From the NCBI RefSeq assembly GCF_017848315.1, contig NZ_JAFKEC010000035.1, positions 1 to 51,756 on the forward strand: 51,756 bases of DNA, read 5' to 3'. The notes beneath the pieces were generated by a model, which saw only the letters and a program-made list of their open reading frames with translations, was not told the origin of the DNA and searched no databases. Below, in pieces: positions 17,702 through 28,081 of this stretch. Position numbers and translations under genes: made by a program. The DNA is from Pseudomonas palmensis (GTDB lineage Bacteria; Pseudomonadota; Gammaproteobacteria; Pseudomonadales; Pseudomonadaceae). Position 1 is the stretch's first letter. Each line of letters opens with the position of its first letter.

Positions 17702-18603
17702 ATGACCTTGCAGTACCCTACCATCGCCGATTGCGTCGGCAACACGCCCCTGGTTCGCCTGCAGCGCATGGCCGGCGAGACCAGCAATACCCTCCTGCTC
17801 AAGCTCGAAGGCAACAATCCGGCAGGCTCGGTCAAGGACCGGCCGGCGTTGTCGATGATCACCCGTGCCGAACTGCGCGGGCAGATCAAGCCAGGCGCCA
17901 CGCTGATCGAGGCGACCTCCGGCAACACCGGTATCGCCCTGGCGATGGCAGCGGCGATCAAGGGCTACAAGATGATCCTGATCATGCCCGACAACTCCAG
18001 CGCCGAACGCAAGGCCGCCATGACCGCCTACGGCGCCGAGCTGATCCTGGTCAGCAAGGAAGAAGGCATGGAGGGCGCCCGCGACCTCGCCGAGCGCCTG
18101 CAGGCCGAAGGCCGTGGCCAGGTGCTCGACCAGTTCGGCAACGGTGACAACCCCGAAGCCCACTACGTCAGCACCGGCCCGGAAATCTGGCAGCAGACCG
18201 GCGGCAGCATCACCCATTTCGTCAGCTCCATGGGCACCACGGGTACCATCATGGGCTGCTCGCGCTACCTCAAGGAGCAGAACCCCAACGTGCAGATCGT
18301 CGGCCTGCAACCGATGGAAGGCTCGGCGATCCCCGGGATCCGCCGCTGGCCCCACGAGTACCTGCCGAAGATCTTCGACGCCAGCCGCGTCGACCGTGTG
18401 GTCGACATGGCCCAGAGCGAAGCCGAAGAAACCACCCGCCGGCTGGCCCGCGAAGAGGGCATTTTCTGTGGCGTGTCCTCCGGTGGTGCGGTGGCGGCCA
18501 TGCTGCGCCTGTCGCGCGAGCTGGAAAACGCGGTAATGGTGGCGATCATCTGTGACCGTGGCGACCGTTACCTGTCGACCGGCATCTTCGACGCGGCCAA
18601 CTG

Positions 18604-18604
<1 letters not shown>
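17702..18604 (+). CDS. cysM: Cysteine synthase B
   Basis: A 300-residue PLP enzyme of the cysteine synthase family. The cofactor lysine is Lys45 in NNPAGSVKDRP; the phosphate-binding and substrate loops are EATSGNTGIAL and SSMGTTGTIMG. The NNPAGSVKDR form and the short C-terminus are typical of CysM rather than CysK; CysM can use thiosulfate as well as sulfide with O-acetylserine. Its stop overlaps the rlmD start by one base (TGATG), so the genes are coupled. A TATGAT sequence at 17662-17667 is a possible -10. Confidence 0.94.
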
Positions 18605-19962
<1,358 letters not shown>

Positions 19963-20060
19963 CGACGCTGGCCCGCCCGGTGTAGCCCCTTCGATCTGGC
20001 AGGGGCGACACCCGTGTTTTCAAGCGCATGAGCATGCGCTGTAGGGAAAGGTAAACAAAG

Positions 20061-22301
20061 ATGGTACAGGTGAGAGTGCACCAGCCGGTCAACACCGACG
20101 GCAGTATCAATCTCGAAGCATGGCTGGATCATGTGGTCAGCGTCGACCTGGCGCTGGACCGGGAAGCCCTCAAGGCGGCCTGCGAGTTCGCTCAGGACAT
20201 AGAGAAAAAAGGTAACCCGGCCAAGCATTCCTGGGCCGACGGTACCTCGAGCTTCCAGGCGGGCCTGGAGATCGCCGAGATTCTCGCCGACCTCAAGCTC
20301 GACCAGGACTCCCTCGTGGCGGCGGTCATCTACCGTGCGGTGCGTGAAGGCAAGGTGACCCTGGCCGAGGTGGGCCAGCGTTTCGGCCCGGTGGTGTCCA
20401 AGCTGATCGACGGCGTGCTGCGCATGGCGGCCATCAGTGCCAGCCTCAGCCCGCGCCATTCGCTGGTGCTGGGCTCGCAGGCGCAGGTCGAGAACCTGCG
20501 CAAGATGCTGGTGGCGATGGTCGACGACGTGCGCGTGGCGCTGATCAAGCTGGCCGAACGAACCTGCGCCATTCGTGCGGTGAAGGGCGCCGACGACGAG
20601 AAGCGCAACCGCGTGGCCCGCGAGGTGTTCGACATCTACGCGCCGCTGGCCCACCGCCTGGGCATCGGCCACATCAAATGGGAGCTCGAAGACCTCTCGT
20701 TCCGCTACCTGGAACCCGACCAGTACAAACAGATCGCCAAGCTGCTGCACGAGCGCCGGCTCGACCGCGAGCGCTTCATCAGCGACGTGATGAACCAGCT
20801 GCAGAACGAGCTGCTGGCCACGGGCGTCAAGGCCGACATCAGCGGCCGGGCCAAACATATCTATTCGATCTGGCGCAAGATGCAGCGCAAGGGCCTTGAG
20901 TTCAGCCAGATCTACGACGTGCGCGCCGTGCGCGTGCTGGTGCCCGAGATGCGCGACTGCTACACCGCGCTGGGCATCGTGCATACCCTGTGGCGGCACA
21001 TCCCCAAGGAGTTCGACGACTACATCGCCAACCCCAAGGAGAACGGCTACCGCTCGCTGCACACCGCGGTGATCGGCCCCGAGGGCAAGGTGCTGGAGGT
21101 GCAGATCCGCACCCATGCCATGCACGAGGAGGCCGAACTGGGCGTTTGCGCGCACTGGCGCTACAAGGGCACCGACGTCAAGCCCAGCTCCAACCACTAC
21201 GAGGAGAAGATCTCGTGGCTGCGCCAGGTGCTGGAGTGGCACGAGGAACTGGGGGACATCGGCGGCCTGGCCGAACAGCTGCGCGTGGATATCGAGCCGG
21301 ACCGGGTGTACGTGTTCACGCCCGACGGCCACGCCATCGACCTGCCCAAGGGCGCCACGCCGCTGGACTTCGCCTACCGCGTGCACACCGAGATCGGCCA
21401 CAACTGCCGGGGCGCCAAGATCAACGGGCGCATCGTGCCGCTCAACTACAGCCTGCAGACCGGCGAGCAGGTGGAGATCATCACCAGCAAGCACGGCAAC
21501 CCGAGCCGCGACTGGCTGAACTCGAACCTGGGCTACGTCACCACCTCGCGGGCGCGGGCCAAGATCGTGCACTGGTTCAAGCTGCAGGCCCGCGACCAGA
21601 ACGTCGCCGCCGGCAAGACACTGCTCGAGCGCGAACTCAACCGTCTGGGCCTGCCGCAGGTGGACTTCGAGCGCCTGGCCGAAAAGGCCAACCTCAAGAC
21701 TGCCGAAGACATGTTCGCCTCGCTGGGCGCCGGCGACCTGCGCCTGGCGCACCTGGTCAACGCCGCGCAGCAACTGGTGGAGCCGGACCGCATCGACCAC
21801 ATCGAGCTGGTGCCGCGCAAGGCCACCGGCTACAAGCCGGGCAAGCGCGGGGATATCCAGATCCAGGGCGTTGGCAACCTGCTGACGCAGATGGCCGGGT
21901 GCTGCCAGCCGCTGCCGGGCGATGCCATCGTCGGCTACATCACCGTGGGCCGTGGGGTGACCATTCACCGCCAGGACTGCGCCTCGGTGCTGCAACTGGC
22001 CGGTCGCGAGCCGGAGCGCATCATCCAGGTCAGCTGGGGCCCGGTGCCGGTGCAGACCTACCCGGTGGACATCATCGTGCGTGCGTATGACCGCCCGGGC
22101 CTGCTGCGTGACGTGTCGCAGGTGCTGCTCAACGAGCGCATCAACGTGCTGGCGGTGAATACCCGTTCGAACAAGGAGGACAACACCGCGCTGATGTCGC
22201 TGACCATCGAGATCCCGGGCCTGGACGCCCTGGGGCGCTTGCTGGGGCGCATTTCGCAGTTGCCCAACATCATCGAGACGCGGCGCAACCGTACGCCTTG
22301 A
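20061..22301 (+). CDS. relA: GTP pyrophosphokinase RelA
   Basis: A 746-residue long RSH enzyme that makes (p)ppGpp on stalled ribosomes. The N-terminal hydrolase-like domain lacks the metal-binding HD pair (VAAVIYRAVREGKVT), as expected for a synthetase-only RelA. The synthetase domain is seen in KRNRVAREVFDIYAPLAHRLGI, YSIWRKMQRK, YDVRAVRVLVP and NPKENGYRSLHTAV. TGS (RVYVFTPDGHAIDLPKGAT), zinc-finger-like (AGCCQPLPGD) and ACT (DRPGLLRDVSQVLLNERINV) domains follow. The start is 98 bases after rlmD, so it may have its own promoter. Confidence 0.96.
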   Translation: MVQVRVHQPVNTDGSINLEAWLDHVVSVDLALDREALKAACEFAQDIEKKGNPAKHSWADGTSSFQAGLEIAEILADLKLDQDSLVAAVIYRAVREGKVTLAEVGQRFGPVVSKLIDGVLRMAAISASLSPRHSLVLGSQAQVENLRKMLVAMVDDVRVALIKLAERTCAIRAVKGADDEKRNRVAREVFDIYAPLAHRLGIGHIKWELEDLSFRYLEPDQYKQIAKLLHERRLDRERFISDVMNQLQNELLATGVKADISGRAKHIYSIWRKMQRKGLEFSQIYDVRAVRVLVPEMRDCYTALGIVHTLWRHIPKEFDDYIANPKENGYRSLHTAVIGPEGKVLEVQIRTHAMHEEAELGVCAHWRYKGTDVKPSSNHYEEKISWLRQVLEWHEELGDIGGLAEQLRVDIEPDRVYVFTPDGHAIDLPKGATPLDFAYRVHTEIGHNCRGAKINGRIVPLNYSLQTGEQVEIITSKHGNPSRDWLNSNLGYVTTSRARAKIVHWFKLQARDQNVAAGKTLLERELNRLGLPQVDFERLAEKANLKTAEDMFASLGAGDLRLAHLVNAAQQLVEPDRIDHIELVPRKATGYKPGKRGDIQIQGVGNLLTQMAGCCQPLPGDAIVGYITVGRGVTIHRQDCASVLQLAGREPERIIQVSWGPVPVQTYPVDIIVRAYDRPGLLRDVSQVLLNERINVLAVNTRSNKEDNTALMSLTIEIPGLDALGRLLGRISQLPNIIETRRNRTP

Positions 22302-22308
22302 GGGCGCC

Positions 22309-22365
22309 ATTGCGGGCAGGCCCGCTCCTGCAGGATCCTTGTGGGAGCGGGCTTGACCCGCGATG
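22309..22365. repeat. Inverted REP pair between relA and mazG
   Basis: An element around GCGGGCAGGCCCGCTCCTGC (22312-22331) faces GTGGGAGCGGGCTTGACCCG (22341-22360) in opposite orientation. It occupies most of the 94-base gap between the two genes. Confidence 0.7.
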
Positions 22366-22395
22366 AGGCCAGACCTGCCGAACAGAGAGCACACG

Positions 22396-23226
22396 ATGTA
22401 CACCCTAGACGACCTGCTCCACCTCATGGCCCGCCTGCGCGACCCGCAGTACGGCTGCCCGTGGGACCTCAGGCAGACCTACGCCACGATCATCCCGCAC
22501 ACCCTCGAAGAAGCCTACGAGGTGGCCGACGCCATCGAGCGCAGCGACTTCGAACACTTGCAGGGCGAACTGGGCGACCTGCTGTTCCAGGTGGTGTATT
22601 ACGCCCAGCTGGCCCGTGAAGAGGGCCGTTTCGAATTCGCCGGGGTGATCGACAGCATCACCCGCAAGCTGATCCGTCGCCACCCGCACGTGTTCCCCAC
22701 CGGCGAGCTCCATGCGCCGCTGGACCTGCCACGGCTCGATGAAGAACAGGTCAAGCAGCGCTGGGAAGAGATCAAGGCCCAGGAGCGCGCCGAAAAGGGC
22801 GAGCCCGAACAACTGTCGCTGCTCGACGACGTGCCGGCGGCCTTGCCGGCCCTGTCGCGTGCGGCCAAACTGCAAAAGCGTGCGGCCCAGGTCGGATTCG
22901 ACTGGGACGACCCGTTGCCGGTGCTGGACAAGGTGCGCGAGGAGCTCGACGAAGTACTCCAGGCCATGGCCGACAACGACCCGGCGGCGCTGGCCGACGA
23001 GGTGGGCGATTTGCTGTTCGCCACCGTCAACCTGGCCCGCCACCTCAAGCTGGACCCGGAAAACGCCCTGCGTGGCGCCAATCGCAAGTTCGAACGACGT
23101 TTCCGTTTTATCGAACAGGCATTGCGCGACATGGGGCGTCCGATTGAAGATTGCACCCTCGAAGACTTGGACGCGCTCTGGGGCGAAGCCAAACGTCAGG
23201 AAAAGAACCTGCCCAGCTGCGGCTGA
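22396..23226 (+). CDS. mazG: Nucleoside triphosphate pyrophosphohydrolase MazG
   Basis: A 276-residue protein with two MazG domains. The first carries CPWDLRQTY, HTLEEAYEVADAI and GELGDLLFQVV (residues 18-75); the second carries VREELDEVLQAM and DEVGDLLFATVNLAR (residues 180-215), each with the EExxE...ExxD metal-binding pattern. MazG hydrolyses NTPs and lowers ppGpp-related stress responses in E. coli, where it also sits close to relA. I use the ATG at 22396; the frame opens further upstream inside a REP element. Confidence 0.95.
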   Translation: MYTLDDLLHLMARLRDPQYGCPWDLRQTYATIIPHTLEEAYEVADAIERSDFEHLQGELGDLLFQVVYYAQLAREEGRFEFAGVIDSITRKLIRRHPHVFPTGELHAPLDLPRLDEEQVKQRWEEIKAQERAEKGEPEQLSLLDDVPAALPALSRAAKLQKRAAQVGFDWDDPLPVLDKVREELDEVLQAMADNDPAALADEVGDLLFATVNLARHLKLDPENALRGANRKFERRFRFIEQALRDMGRPIEDCTLEDLDALWGEAKRQEKNLPSCG

Positions 23227-23252
23227 GCTGTTGCATAAGTGAGTGAACACCG

Positions 23253-23792
23253 ATGAGCCTTTCCCTTCGTGACCAACTGCTCAAAGCCGGCCTGGTCAAC
23301 CAGAAGCAGGTCAAGCAGGTCAGCAAAGAACAGAAGAAACAGAAACGCCTGGAGCACAAAGGCCAGGTCGAAGTCGACGACACCCAGCAGCGCCTGGCCA
23401 AGGAAGCCATGGCCGAGAAGGCCAAGCGTGACCAGGAGCTCAACCGCCAGCAGCAGGAAAAGGCCGAGCAGAAGGCCCGTGCCGCCCAGGTCAAGCAGTT
23501 GATCGAGGTGTCGCGCCTGCCCAAGCTGACCACCGAGGACTACTACAACTTCGTCGACGACAAGAAGGTCAAGCGCCTGTCGGTCAACGCGTTGATGCGC
23601 AGCAAGCTGAGCAGCGGCTCGCTGGCGATCGTGCAGCATGGCGGTGGCTACGAGGTGATCCCGCGTGAGGCCGCGCTGAAGATCCAGGAGCGCGATCCGC
23701 AGCGCATCGTGCTGCTCAACACCCAGGTCGAAGCGCCGGATGCGGACGACCCGTACGCCGCCTACGTCATCCCGGATGACCTGATGTGGTAA
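23253..23792 (+). CDS. DUF2058 family protein (YaiL-like)
   Basis: A 179-residue DUF2058 protein. Residues 1-90 are highly charged and probably coiled-coil (QVKQVSKEQKKQKRLEHKG, KAKRDQELNRQQQEKAEQKA). The C-terminal half is the conserved domain (YYNFVDDKKVKRLSVN, LAIVQHGGGYEVIP, AYVIPDDLMW). Older annotations call this family nucleoprotein or polynucleotide-associated enzyme, with little proof. It follows mazG by 26 bases and ends at a terminator. Confidence 0.88.
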   Translation: MSLSLRDQLLKAGLVNQKQVKQVSKEQKKQKRLEHKGQVEVDDTQQRLAKEAMAEKAKRDQELNRQQQEKAEQKARAAQVKQLIEVSRLPKLTTEDYYNFVDDKKVKRLSVNALMRSKLSSGSLAIVQHGGGYEVIPREAALKIQERDPQRIVLLNTQVEAPDADDPYAAYVIPDDLMW

Positions 23793-23813
23793 GCCTGCTG
23801 GGCTAGACACGAC

Positions 23814-23835
23814 AAACCCCGCCTCGGCGGGGTTT
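23814..23835. terminator. Bidirectional terminator hairpin
   Basis: AAACCCCGCC (23814-23823) and GGCGGGGTTT (23826-23835) are perfectly complementary. It lies between the convergent DUF2058 gene and the small minus-strand gene, with the A/T flanks formed by the stem ends on both strands. Confidence 0.8.
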
Positions 23836-23856
23836 GCTGTTTCTGAAGACGGGGAA

Positions 23857-24039
23857 TTACTGGGGTTGGCGCTTGGCTTCGAGGTACTCCAGTTCGATCC
23901 GGTAGCTGTGGGCTTCCTGTTCGTTGTGGAACATGCCGACCAGCTGGTCCTGCTGATGCACATCCCAGATACGCACGCCTGCGGCCAGGCCTTCGTGGGA
24001 CAGTTTCGATTCATCGCGCTCAGTTACTTTGACAGTCAT
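23857..24039 (-). CDS. Small conserved hypothetical protein, 60 residues
   Basis: A 60-residue soluble protein (MTVKVTERDESKLSHEGL, then RIWDVHQQDQLVGMFHNEQEAHSYRIELE). It looks real: GGAG lies 7 bases before the ATG, codon use is normal, and it occupies a clean gap between two terminators. The central part reads like a short beta-strand/helix domain, but I recognise no family. It is monocistronic and convergent with the DUF2058 gene. Confidence 0.75.
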   Translation of the reverse strand: MTVKVTERDESKLSHEGLAAGVRIWDVHQQDQLVGMFHNEQEAHSYRIELEYLEAKRQPQ

Positions 24040-24213
24040 CTGCTAACTCCAAATCCAGTTAACTGCGGCACCGTGTCGCAGGTCTCTTTTATAGAATTTG
24101 TTAGCAGCCTAAGTAAATGCTTGGCGAATGAAACATCTTTCATGCCGCACGGTCGAGGCGACTCCTTCGCCAGCAAGGCTGGTGTCTGCAGGGAGGGCCA
24201 CGCCACAAAAACA

Positions 24214-24236
24214 AAACCCCGCACAAGGCGGGGTTT
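24214..24236 (-). terminator. Rho-independent terminator of the purMN-DUF3108 run
   Basis: AAACCCCGC (24214-24222) pairs with GCGGGGTTT (24228-24236). On the minus strand the stem is followed by TTTTGTTTTT, so it ends the transcript coming from the DUF3108 gene. Confidence 0.85.
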
Positions 24237-24260
24237 CGGGTAATGCACGCTAGCGGCCTG

Positions 24261-24971
24261 TCAGATGCCCTTGACCGACTTGCCGTCGACCGTGCCGTCC
24301 TGCAGCACGATCACGTACTCCTTGCCGTCGGTCTCGACCTGGCGCAGTTGCACCAGCAGGTAGTCCCAGTCCTTGGCGAACCACAGCTCGGTGACGCGCT
24401 TGCTCTGGCTCGGGTCGCGCACGCGCTCGACCTTGATCGCATCGACCTGGCCGGTCTTGGTGCTGACCTTCTCGGTACCCAGCACGCGGAAGTCGTAGGT
24501 GTCGATCTCGTCGCCATCCACCACCTGGTAGGTCATGCTCTTCTTGCCGGCTGCCACGTCATGCTGCAGGGCCAGCTGGTAGGACGACTTGTCCAGCACG
24601 CCGCGGTTGAGCGGCAGGTTGACCGCGTCGCCACGGTCGGAGCCGGTGATCTTCTTGCTCGACCAGTCGAAGTCCAGGTCGACCTTCTTGGCCTTGCCCA
24701 GGCCGCCACGTTCGAAGTGGTAGGTCTGCGGCAGCAGGGTGTCCTTGTCCAGGCGCAGGGTACTTTGCTCGGTCAGGCTGGCAATCATCATCGAGGCCTT
24801 GAAGTTGAGGCTCCAGGTCCCGTTGGCGTTCTTGGCCAGGCTGCGCTCGGCGGTGCCGCTCATGGGCAGTTGCTTCCAGTCGGCGGTGTAGCTGGCCGAA
24901 AAAGGCTTCAGATCGGCTGCCTGAAGCGGCAGTGCAAGCACGGCAAGTGCGAAGAGCAGGGCACGACGCAT
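24261..24971 (-). CDS. DUF3108 domain protein, exported
   Basis: A 236-residue protein with signal peptide (MRRALLFALAVLALPLQAA, cleavage near 18) and a DUF3108 domain, predicted to be a periplasmic beta-sheet protein (FSASYTADWKQLPMSGTAERSL, YHFERGGLGKAKKVDLDFDW, ELWFAKDWDYLLVQLRQVE). Function unknown. It starts 8 bases after the purN stop on the same strand, so it is in the purM-purN transcript, a conserved arrangement in pseudomonads without a clear metabolic reason. Confidence 0.88.
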   Translation of the reverse strand: MRRALLFALAVLALPLQAADLKPFSASYTADWKQLPMSGTAERSLAKNANGTWSLNFKASMMIASLTEQSTLRLDKDTLLPQTYHFERGGLGKAKKVDLDFDWSSKKITGSDRGDAVNLPLNRGVLDKSSYQLALQHDVAAGKKSMTYQVVDGDEIDTYDFRVLGTEKVSTKTGQVDAIKVERVRDPSQSKRVTELWFAKDWDYLLVQLRQVETDGKEYVIVLQDGTVDGKSVKGI

Positions 24972-24979
24972 AAAATCTC

Positions 24980-25633
24980 CTAGGGTCGAATCAAGTGGCC
25001 GCTGGCCGCCAAGGGCTGGCCATCCAGTAGAGCACCGTGCTCGCCAAGGCGCAAACGGCCTTCGGCGAACCAGCGCACCGCCAGCGGATAAATCAGGTGT
25101 TCCTGGCTGTGAACCCTCTGGGCCAGTTGCGCCGGCGTGTCATCCGAGACTACCGGTATCACAGCCTGTACGACCAGTGGCCCGCCATCGAGTTCCTCGG
25201 TGACGAAGTGCACACTGCAGCCATGCTCGGCATCCCCGGCTTCCAGCGCCCGCTGGTGGGTATGCAGGCCCTTGTACTTGGGCAGCAGGGAAGGATGGAT
25301 ATTGAGCAGGCGGCCGTGGTAATGGCGCACGAAACCGGCACTGAGGATACGCATGAAGCCGGCCAGCACCACCAGCTGCGGGGCAAAGCCGTCGATCAGC
25401 TCGACCAGCGCCGCGTCGAAGGCCTCGCGGCCGTCGAAGGCCTTGTGGTCGAGCACGGCGGTGTCGATGCCCGCATCGCGGGCGCGCTGCAGGCCGTAGG
25501 CATCGGCGCGGTTGGAGATCACCGCGCGGACCCGCACCGGGCTGTCGCCGGTGCGGGTACTGTCGATCAGGGCCTGCAGGTTGCTGCCGGTGCCGGACAG
25601 CAGCACCACTACATCACAAGACGTGCTCGGCAT
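24980..25633 (-). CDS. purN: Phosphoribosylglycinamide formyltransferase PurN
   Basis: A 217-residue folate-dependent GAR transformylase, third step of purine synthesis. VVLLSGTGSNLQALID is the phosphate-binding N-terminus; the catalytic Asn-His-Asp set is seen in NIHPSLLPKYKGLHTH (near residues 105-120) and the downstream VVSDDTPAQL. The ATG at 25631-25633 overlaps the purM stop by one base (TGATG). Normal length for the family. Confidence 0.95.
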   Translation of the reverse strand: MPSTSCDVVVLLSGTGSNLQALIDSTRTGDSPVRVRAVISNRADAYGLQRARDAGIDTAVLDHKAFDGREAFDAALVELIDGFAPQLVVLAGFMRILSAGFVRHYHGRLLNIHPSLLPKYKGLHTHQRALEAGDAEHGCSVHFVTEELDGGPLVVQAVIPVVSDDTPAQLAQRVHSQEHLIYPLAVRWFAEGRLRLGEHGALLDGQPLAASGHLIRP

Positions 25634-26691
25634 CAGTGCGCCTTGAGGTTCTTCAGCTCGACCTGGGCGGCGCCTTCGGCAGCGGTGGCGATCTGGCCGA
25701 TCACCCAAGGCTGCTCGCCGGCTTCGCGCAGCACGTTCAGGGCGTTGTCGACCTGATCCTGACCCACGCAGATCACCATGCCCACGCCGCAGTTGAGTAC
25801 GCGGTGCATTTCGGTCTCGTCGACGTTGCCCTGCTGCTGCAGCCAGTCGAATACCGCCGGGCGCTGCCAGCTGGCCACGTCGACCACGGCCTGGGCGCCT
25901 TTTGGCAGCACGCGCGGGATGTTGTCGAGCAGGCCGCCACCGGTGATGTGGGCCATGGCCTTGACCGCGCCGGTGTCCTTGATCAGCTTGAGCAGCGGCT
26001 TGACGTAGATGCGGGTCGGGGCCATCAGCAGTTCGGTCAGCGGCTTGCCGTCGAGCTGGACGTTCTGGATGTCGGCGCCGGCCACTTCGATGATCTTGCG
26101 GATCAGCGAGTAACCGTTGGAGTGCGGGCCCGACGATGGCAGGGCGATCAGGGCGTCACCGGCAGCCACCTTGGAGCCGTCGATGATCTCGGCCTTTTCC
26201 ACCACGCCGACGCAGAAGCCGGCCAGGTCGTAGTCTTCGCCTTCGTACATGCCCGGCATTTCAGCGGTTTCGCCGCCTACCAGCGAGCAGCCTGCCAGTT
26301 CGCAGCCGGCGCCGATGCCGGTGACCACGTCAGCCGCGGTGTCGACGTTGAGCTTGCCGGTGGCGTAGTAGTCGAGGAAGAACAGCGGCTCGGCGCCGCA
26401 CACCACCAGGTCGTTGACGCACATGGCGACCAGGTCCTGGCCGATGGTGTCGTGCTTGTTCAGGTTCAGTGCCAGGCGCAGCTTGGTGCCCACGCCGTCG
26501 GTGCCCGAAACCAGCACCGGCTGCTTGTAGCCGGCCGGAATTTCGCAGAGGGCGCCGAAGCCCCCCAGGCCGCCCATGACTTCCGGGCGCGCCGTGCGCT
26601 TGGCGACGCCTTTGATGCGTTCGACCAATGCTTCACCGGCGTCGATGTCTACACCGGCGTCCTTGTAGCTCAGGGAGGGTTGCTTGCTCAT
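25633..26691 (-). CDS. purM: Phosphoribosylformylglycinamidine cyclo-ligase PurM
   Basis: A 352-residue AIR synthetase, fifth step of purine synthesis. Family marks: SYKDAGVDIDAGEALVERI, VSGTDGVGTKLRLA, AMCVNDLVVCGAEPLFFLDYYATG, GETAEMPGMY, GPHSNGYSLIRK and HITGGGLLDNIPRVLP. The ATG at 26689-26691 gives MSKQPSLSYKDAG, the usual N-terminus; an upstream in-frame start at 26736 is unlikely. It is the first gene of the minus-strand purM-purN-DUF3108 run. Confidence 0.96.
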   Translation of the reverse strand: MSKQPSLSYKDAGVDIDAGEALVERIKGVAKRTARPEVMGGLGGFGALCEIPAGYKQPVLVSGTDGVGTKLRLALNLNKHDTIGQDLVAMCVNDLVVCGAEPLFFLDYYATGKLNVDTAADVVTGIGAGCELAGCSLVGGETAEMPGMYEGEDYDLAGFCVGVVEKAEIIDGSKVAAGDALIALPSSGPHSNGYSLIRKIIEVAGADIQNVQLDGKPLTELLMAPTRIYVKPLLKLIKDTGAVKAMAHITGGGLLDNIPRVLPKGAQAVVDVASWQRPAVFDWLQQQGNVDETEMHRVLNCGVGMVICVGQDQVDNALNVLREAGEQPWVIGQIATAAEGAAQVELKNLKAH

Positions 26692-27021
26692 GATCCAGGC
26701 CTTTAGGGGGAGGGATTCGGGGGAATCGACCGGCACCTGCCAGGCATTGCGAGGGTTTTCCTGCTGCCTGAGCGTCGCCGGTCTGCGAAGGCGCGCGATT
26801 TTATCAGGGTTACCCGGTAGCGGCCATCCTCAGGCCGACGGGCAGGGCCTCATTCGACATAAAAACATTGATTCGGTATGGCCGCTGGTTGCCGCGCCAT
26901 GGGCTGTATAAGGTATAGGTAATGAAATTTGACCGCAGGGCTGAATGTTTTACCCGCGGGGGTGGTCAGAGCTTCACTTTTCACTGACCGCGCTTTCTAT
27001 TTACCTGGACAGGAATCCTCC
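26692..27021. other. 330-base divergent gap purM / DUF2066
   Basis: Contains the purM and DUF2066 gene promoters, which I could not define well. A TATAAG at 26907-26912 and AT-rich sequence at 26859-26872 are the only promoter-like pieces. I saw no PurR-type operator by eye. A 21-codon frame at 26922 has no ribosome site and was not called. Confidence 0.4.
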
Positions 27022-28077
27022 ATGCGTTTGCGTTCATACCTGGCCGTTGGCTGCCTTGCCCTGTTTGGCCTGAGCGTTCAGGCCGAAACCCTCACTGGCC
27101 TTTATCAGGTGCGCGAGCCGGTCAGCGGCGAGGGCACCGAAGCCCGCGCCCAGGCCACCCAGAATGCCCTGAGCACCCTGGTGGTGCGCCTCACGGGCGA
27201 CCCCAAGGCGCCGCAGAGTGCGGGCCTGGCAGGGCTACGCAAGGACCCGCAGCAAATCATCAGCCAGTTCGGTTTCGAGGCCGGCCCGCCGGAAACCGTG
27301 CTGGTGGATTTCGACCCCGGCAGCACCGACCGGGCTTTGCGCCAGGCCGGGCTGGCCCTGTGGGGCAGCAACCGGCCGGCCATCCTCGGCTGGTGGTTGA
27401 ACGACAGCGTGGGCGGTTCGAGCCTGGTGGGCGATGGCCAGAGCAGCGCCGAACCGCTGCGCCGCGCCGCGCAACACCGTGGCTTGCCGCTGCGCCTGCC
27501 CATGGGCGACCTGAACGAGCAACTGGTGGCCACTGCCAAGAACCTCGAAGGCACCGACCCCGCGCCCCTGCGCGAGGCCTCCGAGCGCTACGCGGCCGAT
27601 GCGTTGCTGGCGGTGCATGCCACCGAGGGCGAGGGCAAATGGCAGGGCACCTGGCGCCTGTGGCTGGGCGACCAGCGCGAGCAGGGCAAGGTCGAAGGCG
27701 CCGATCAGGACGCCCTGGCCGATGCGGTGATGCTGGCCGTCAGCACGCGCCTGGCGCCGCGCTTTGTCGCGCGGCCGGGCACCGGTGGCGAAAACCAGAT
27801 ACAGGTGCAGGGCATGACCCTGGAGCGCTATGCGCAGCTTTTGCAGACCCTTGAGCCGCTGGGCGGGCGCCTGACCTATGTGGACGGCGATACCCTGACC
27901 TACACCGTCAGCGGCACCCCCGAACAGGTGCGTGCGCAACTGGGCCTGGCCAGGCTGCAGGAGGTGCCGGCAGAGGCCGTCGCCCCAGCGCCGGTCGCAC
28001 CCGCAGCCCCAGGCGAGGCCCAGGTGGCTGCGCCCGCACCGTTCACCGGTTTGCGGTTTCGTTGGCAGGGAGCGTGA
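27022..28077 (+). CDS. DUF2066 domain protein, exported
   Basis: A 351-residue protein with a signal peptide (cleavage after SVQA near residue 20) and a DUF2066 domain over most of the rest (LYQVREPVSGEGTEARAQATQNAL, VLVDFDPGSTDRALRQAGLALWGSNRPAILGWW). The C-terminal 40 residues are Ala/Pro rich. The family is periplasmic and uncharacterised. The ATG at 27022 has AGGAA upstream. It precedes the AI-2E family permease gene by 4 bases and is divergent from purM, as in other pseudomonads. Confidence 0.87.
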   Translation: MRLRSYLAVGCLALFGLSVQAETLTGLYQVREPVSGEGTEARAQATQNALSTLVVRLTGDPKAPQSAGLAGLRKDPQQIISQFGFEAGPPETVLVDFDPGSTDRALRQAGLALWGSNRPAILGWWLNDSVGGSSLVGDGQSSAEPLRRAAQHRGLPLRLPMGDLNEQLVATAKNLEGTDPAPLREASERYAADALLAVHATEGEGKWQGTWRLWLGDQREQGKVEGADQDALADAVMLAVSTRLAPRFVARPGTGGENQIQVQGMTLERYAQLLQTLEPLGGRLTYVDGDTLTYTVSGTPEQVRAQLGLARLQEVPAEAVAPAPVAPAAPGEAQVAAPAPFTGLRFRWQGA

Positions 28078-28081
28078 CTGA

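Noticed and set aside
26922..26987. 21-codon frame (MKFDRRAECF...) upstream of the DUF2066 gene, considered as a leader peptide
   Set aside because: No ribosome binding site, no regulatory codon run and no attenuator hairpin after it.
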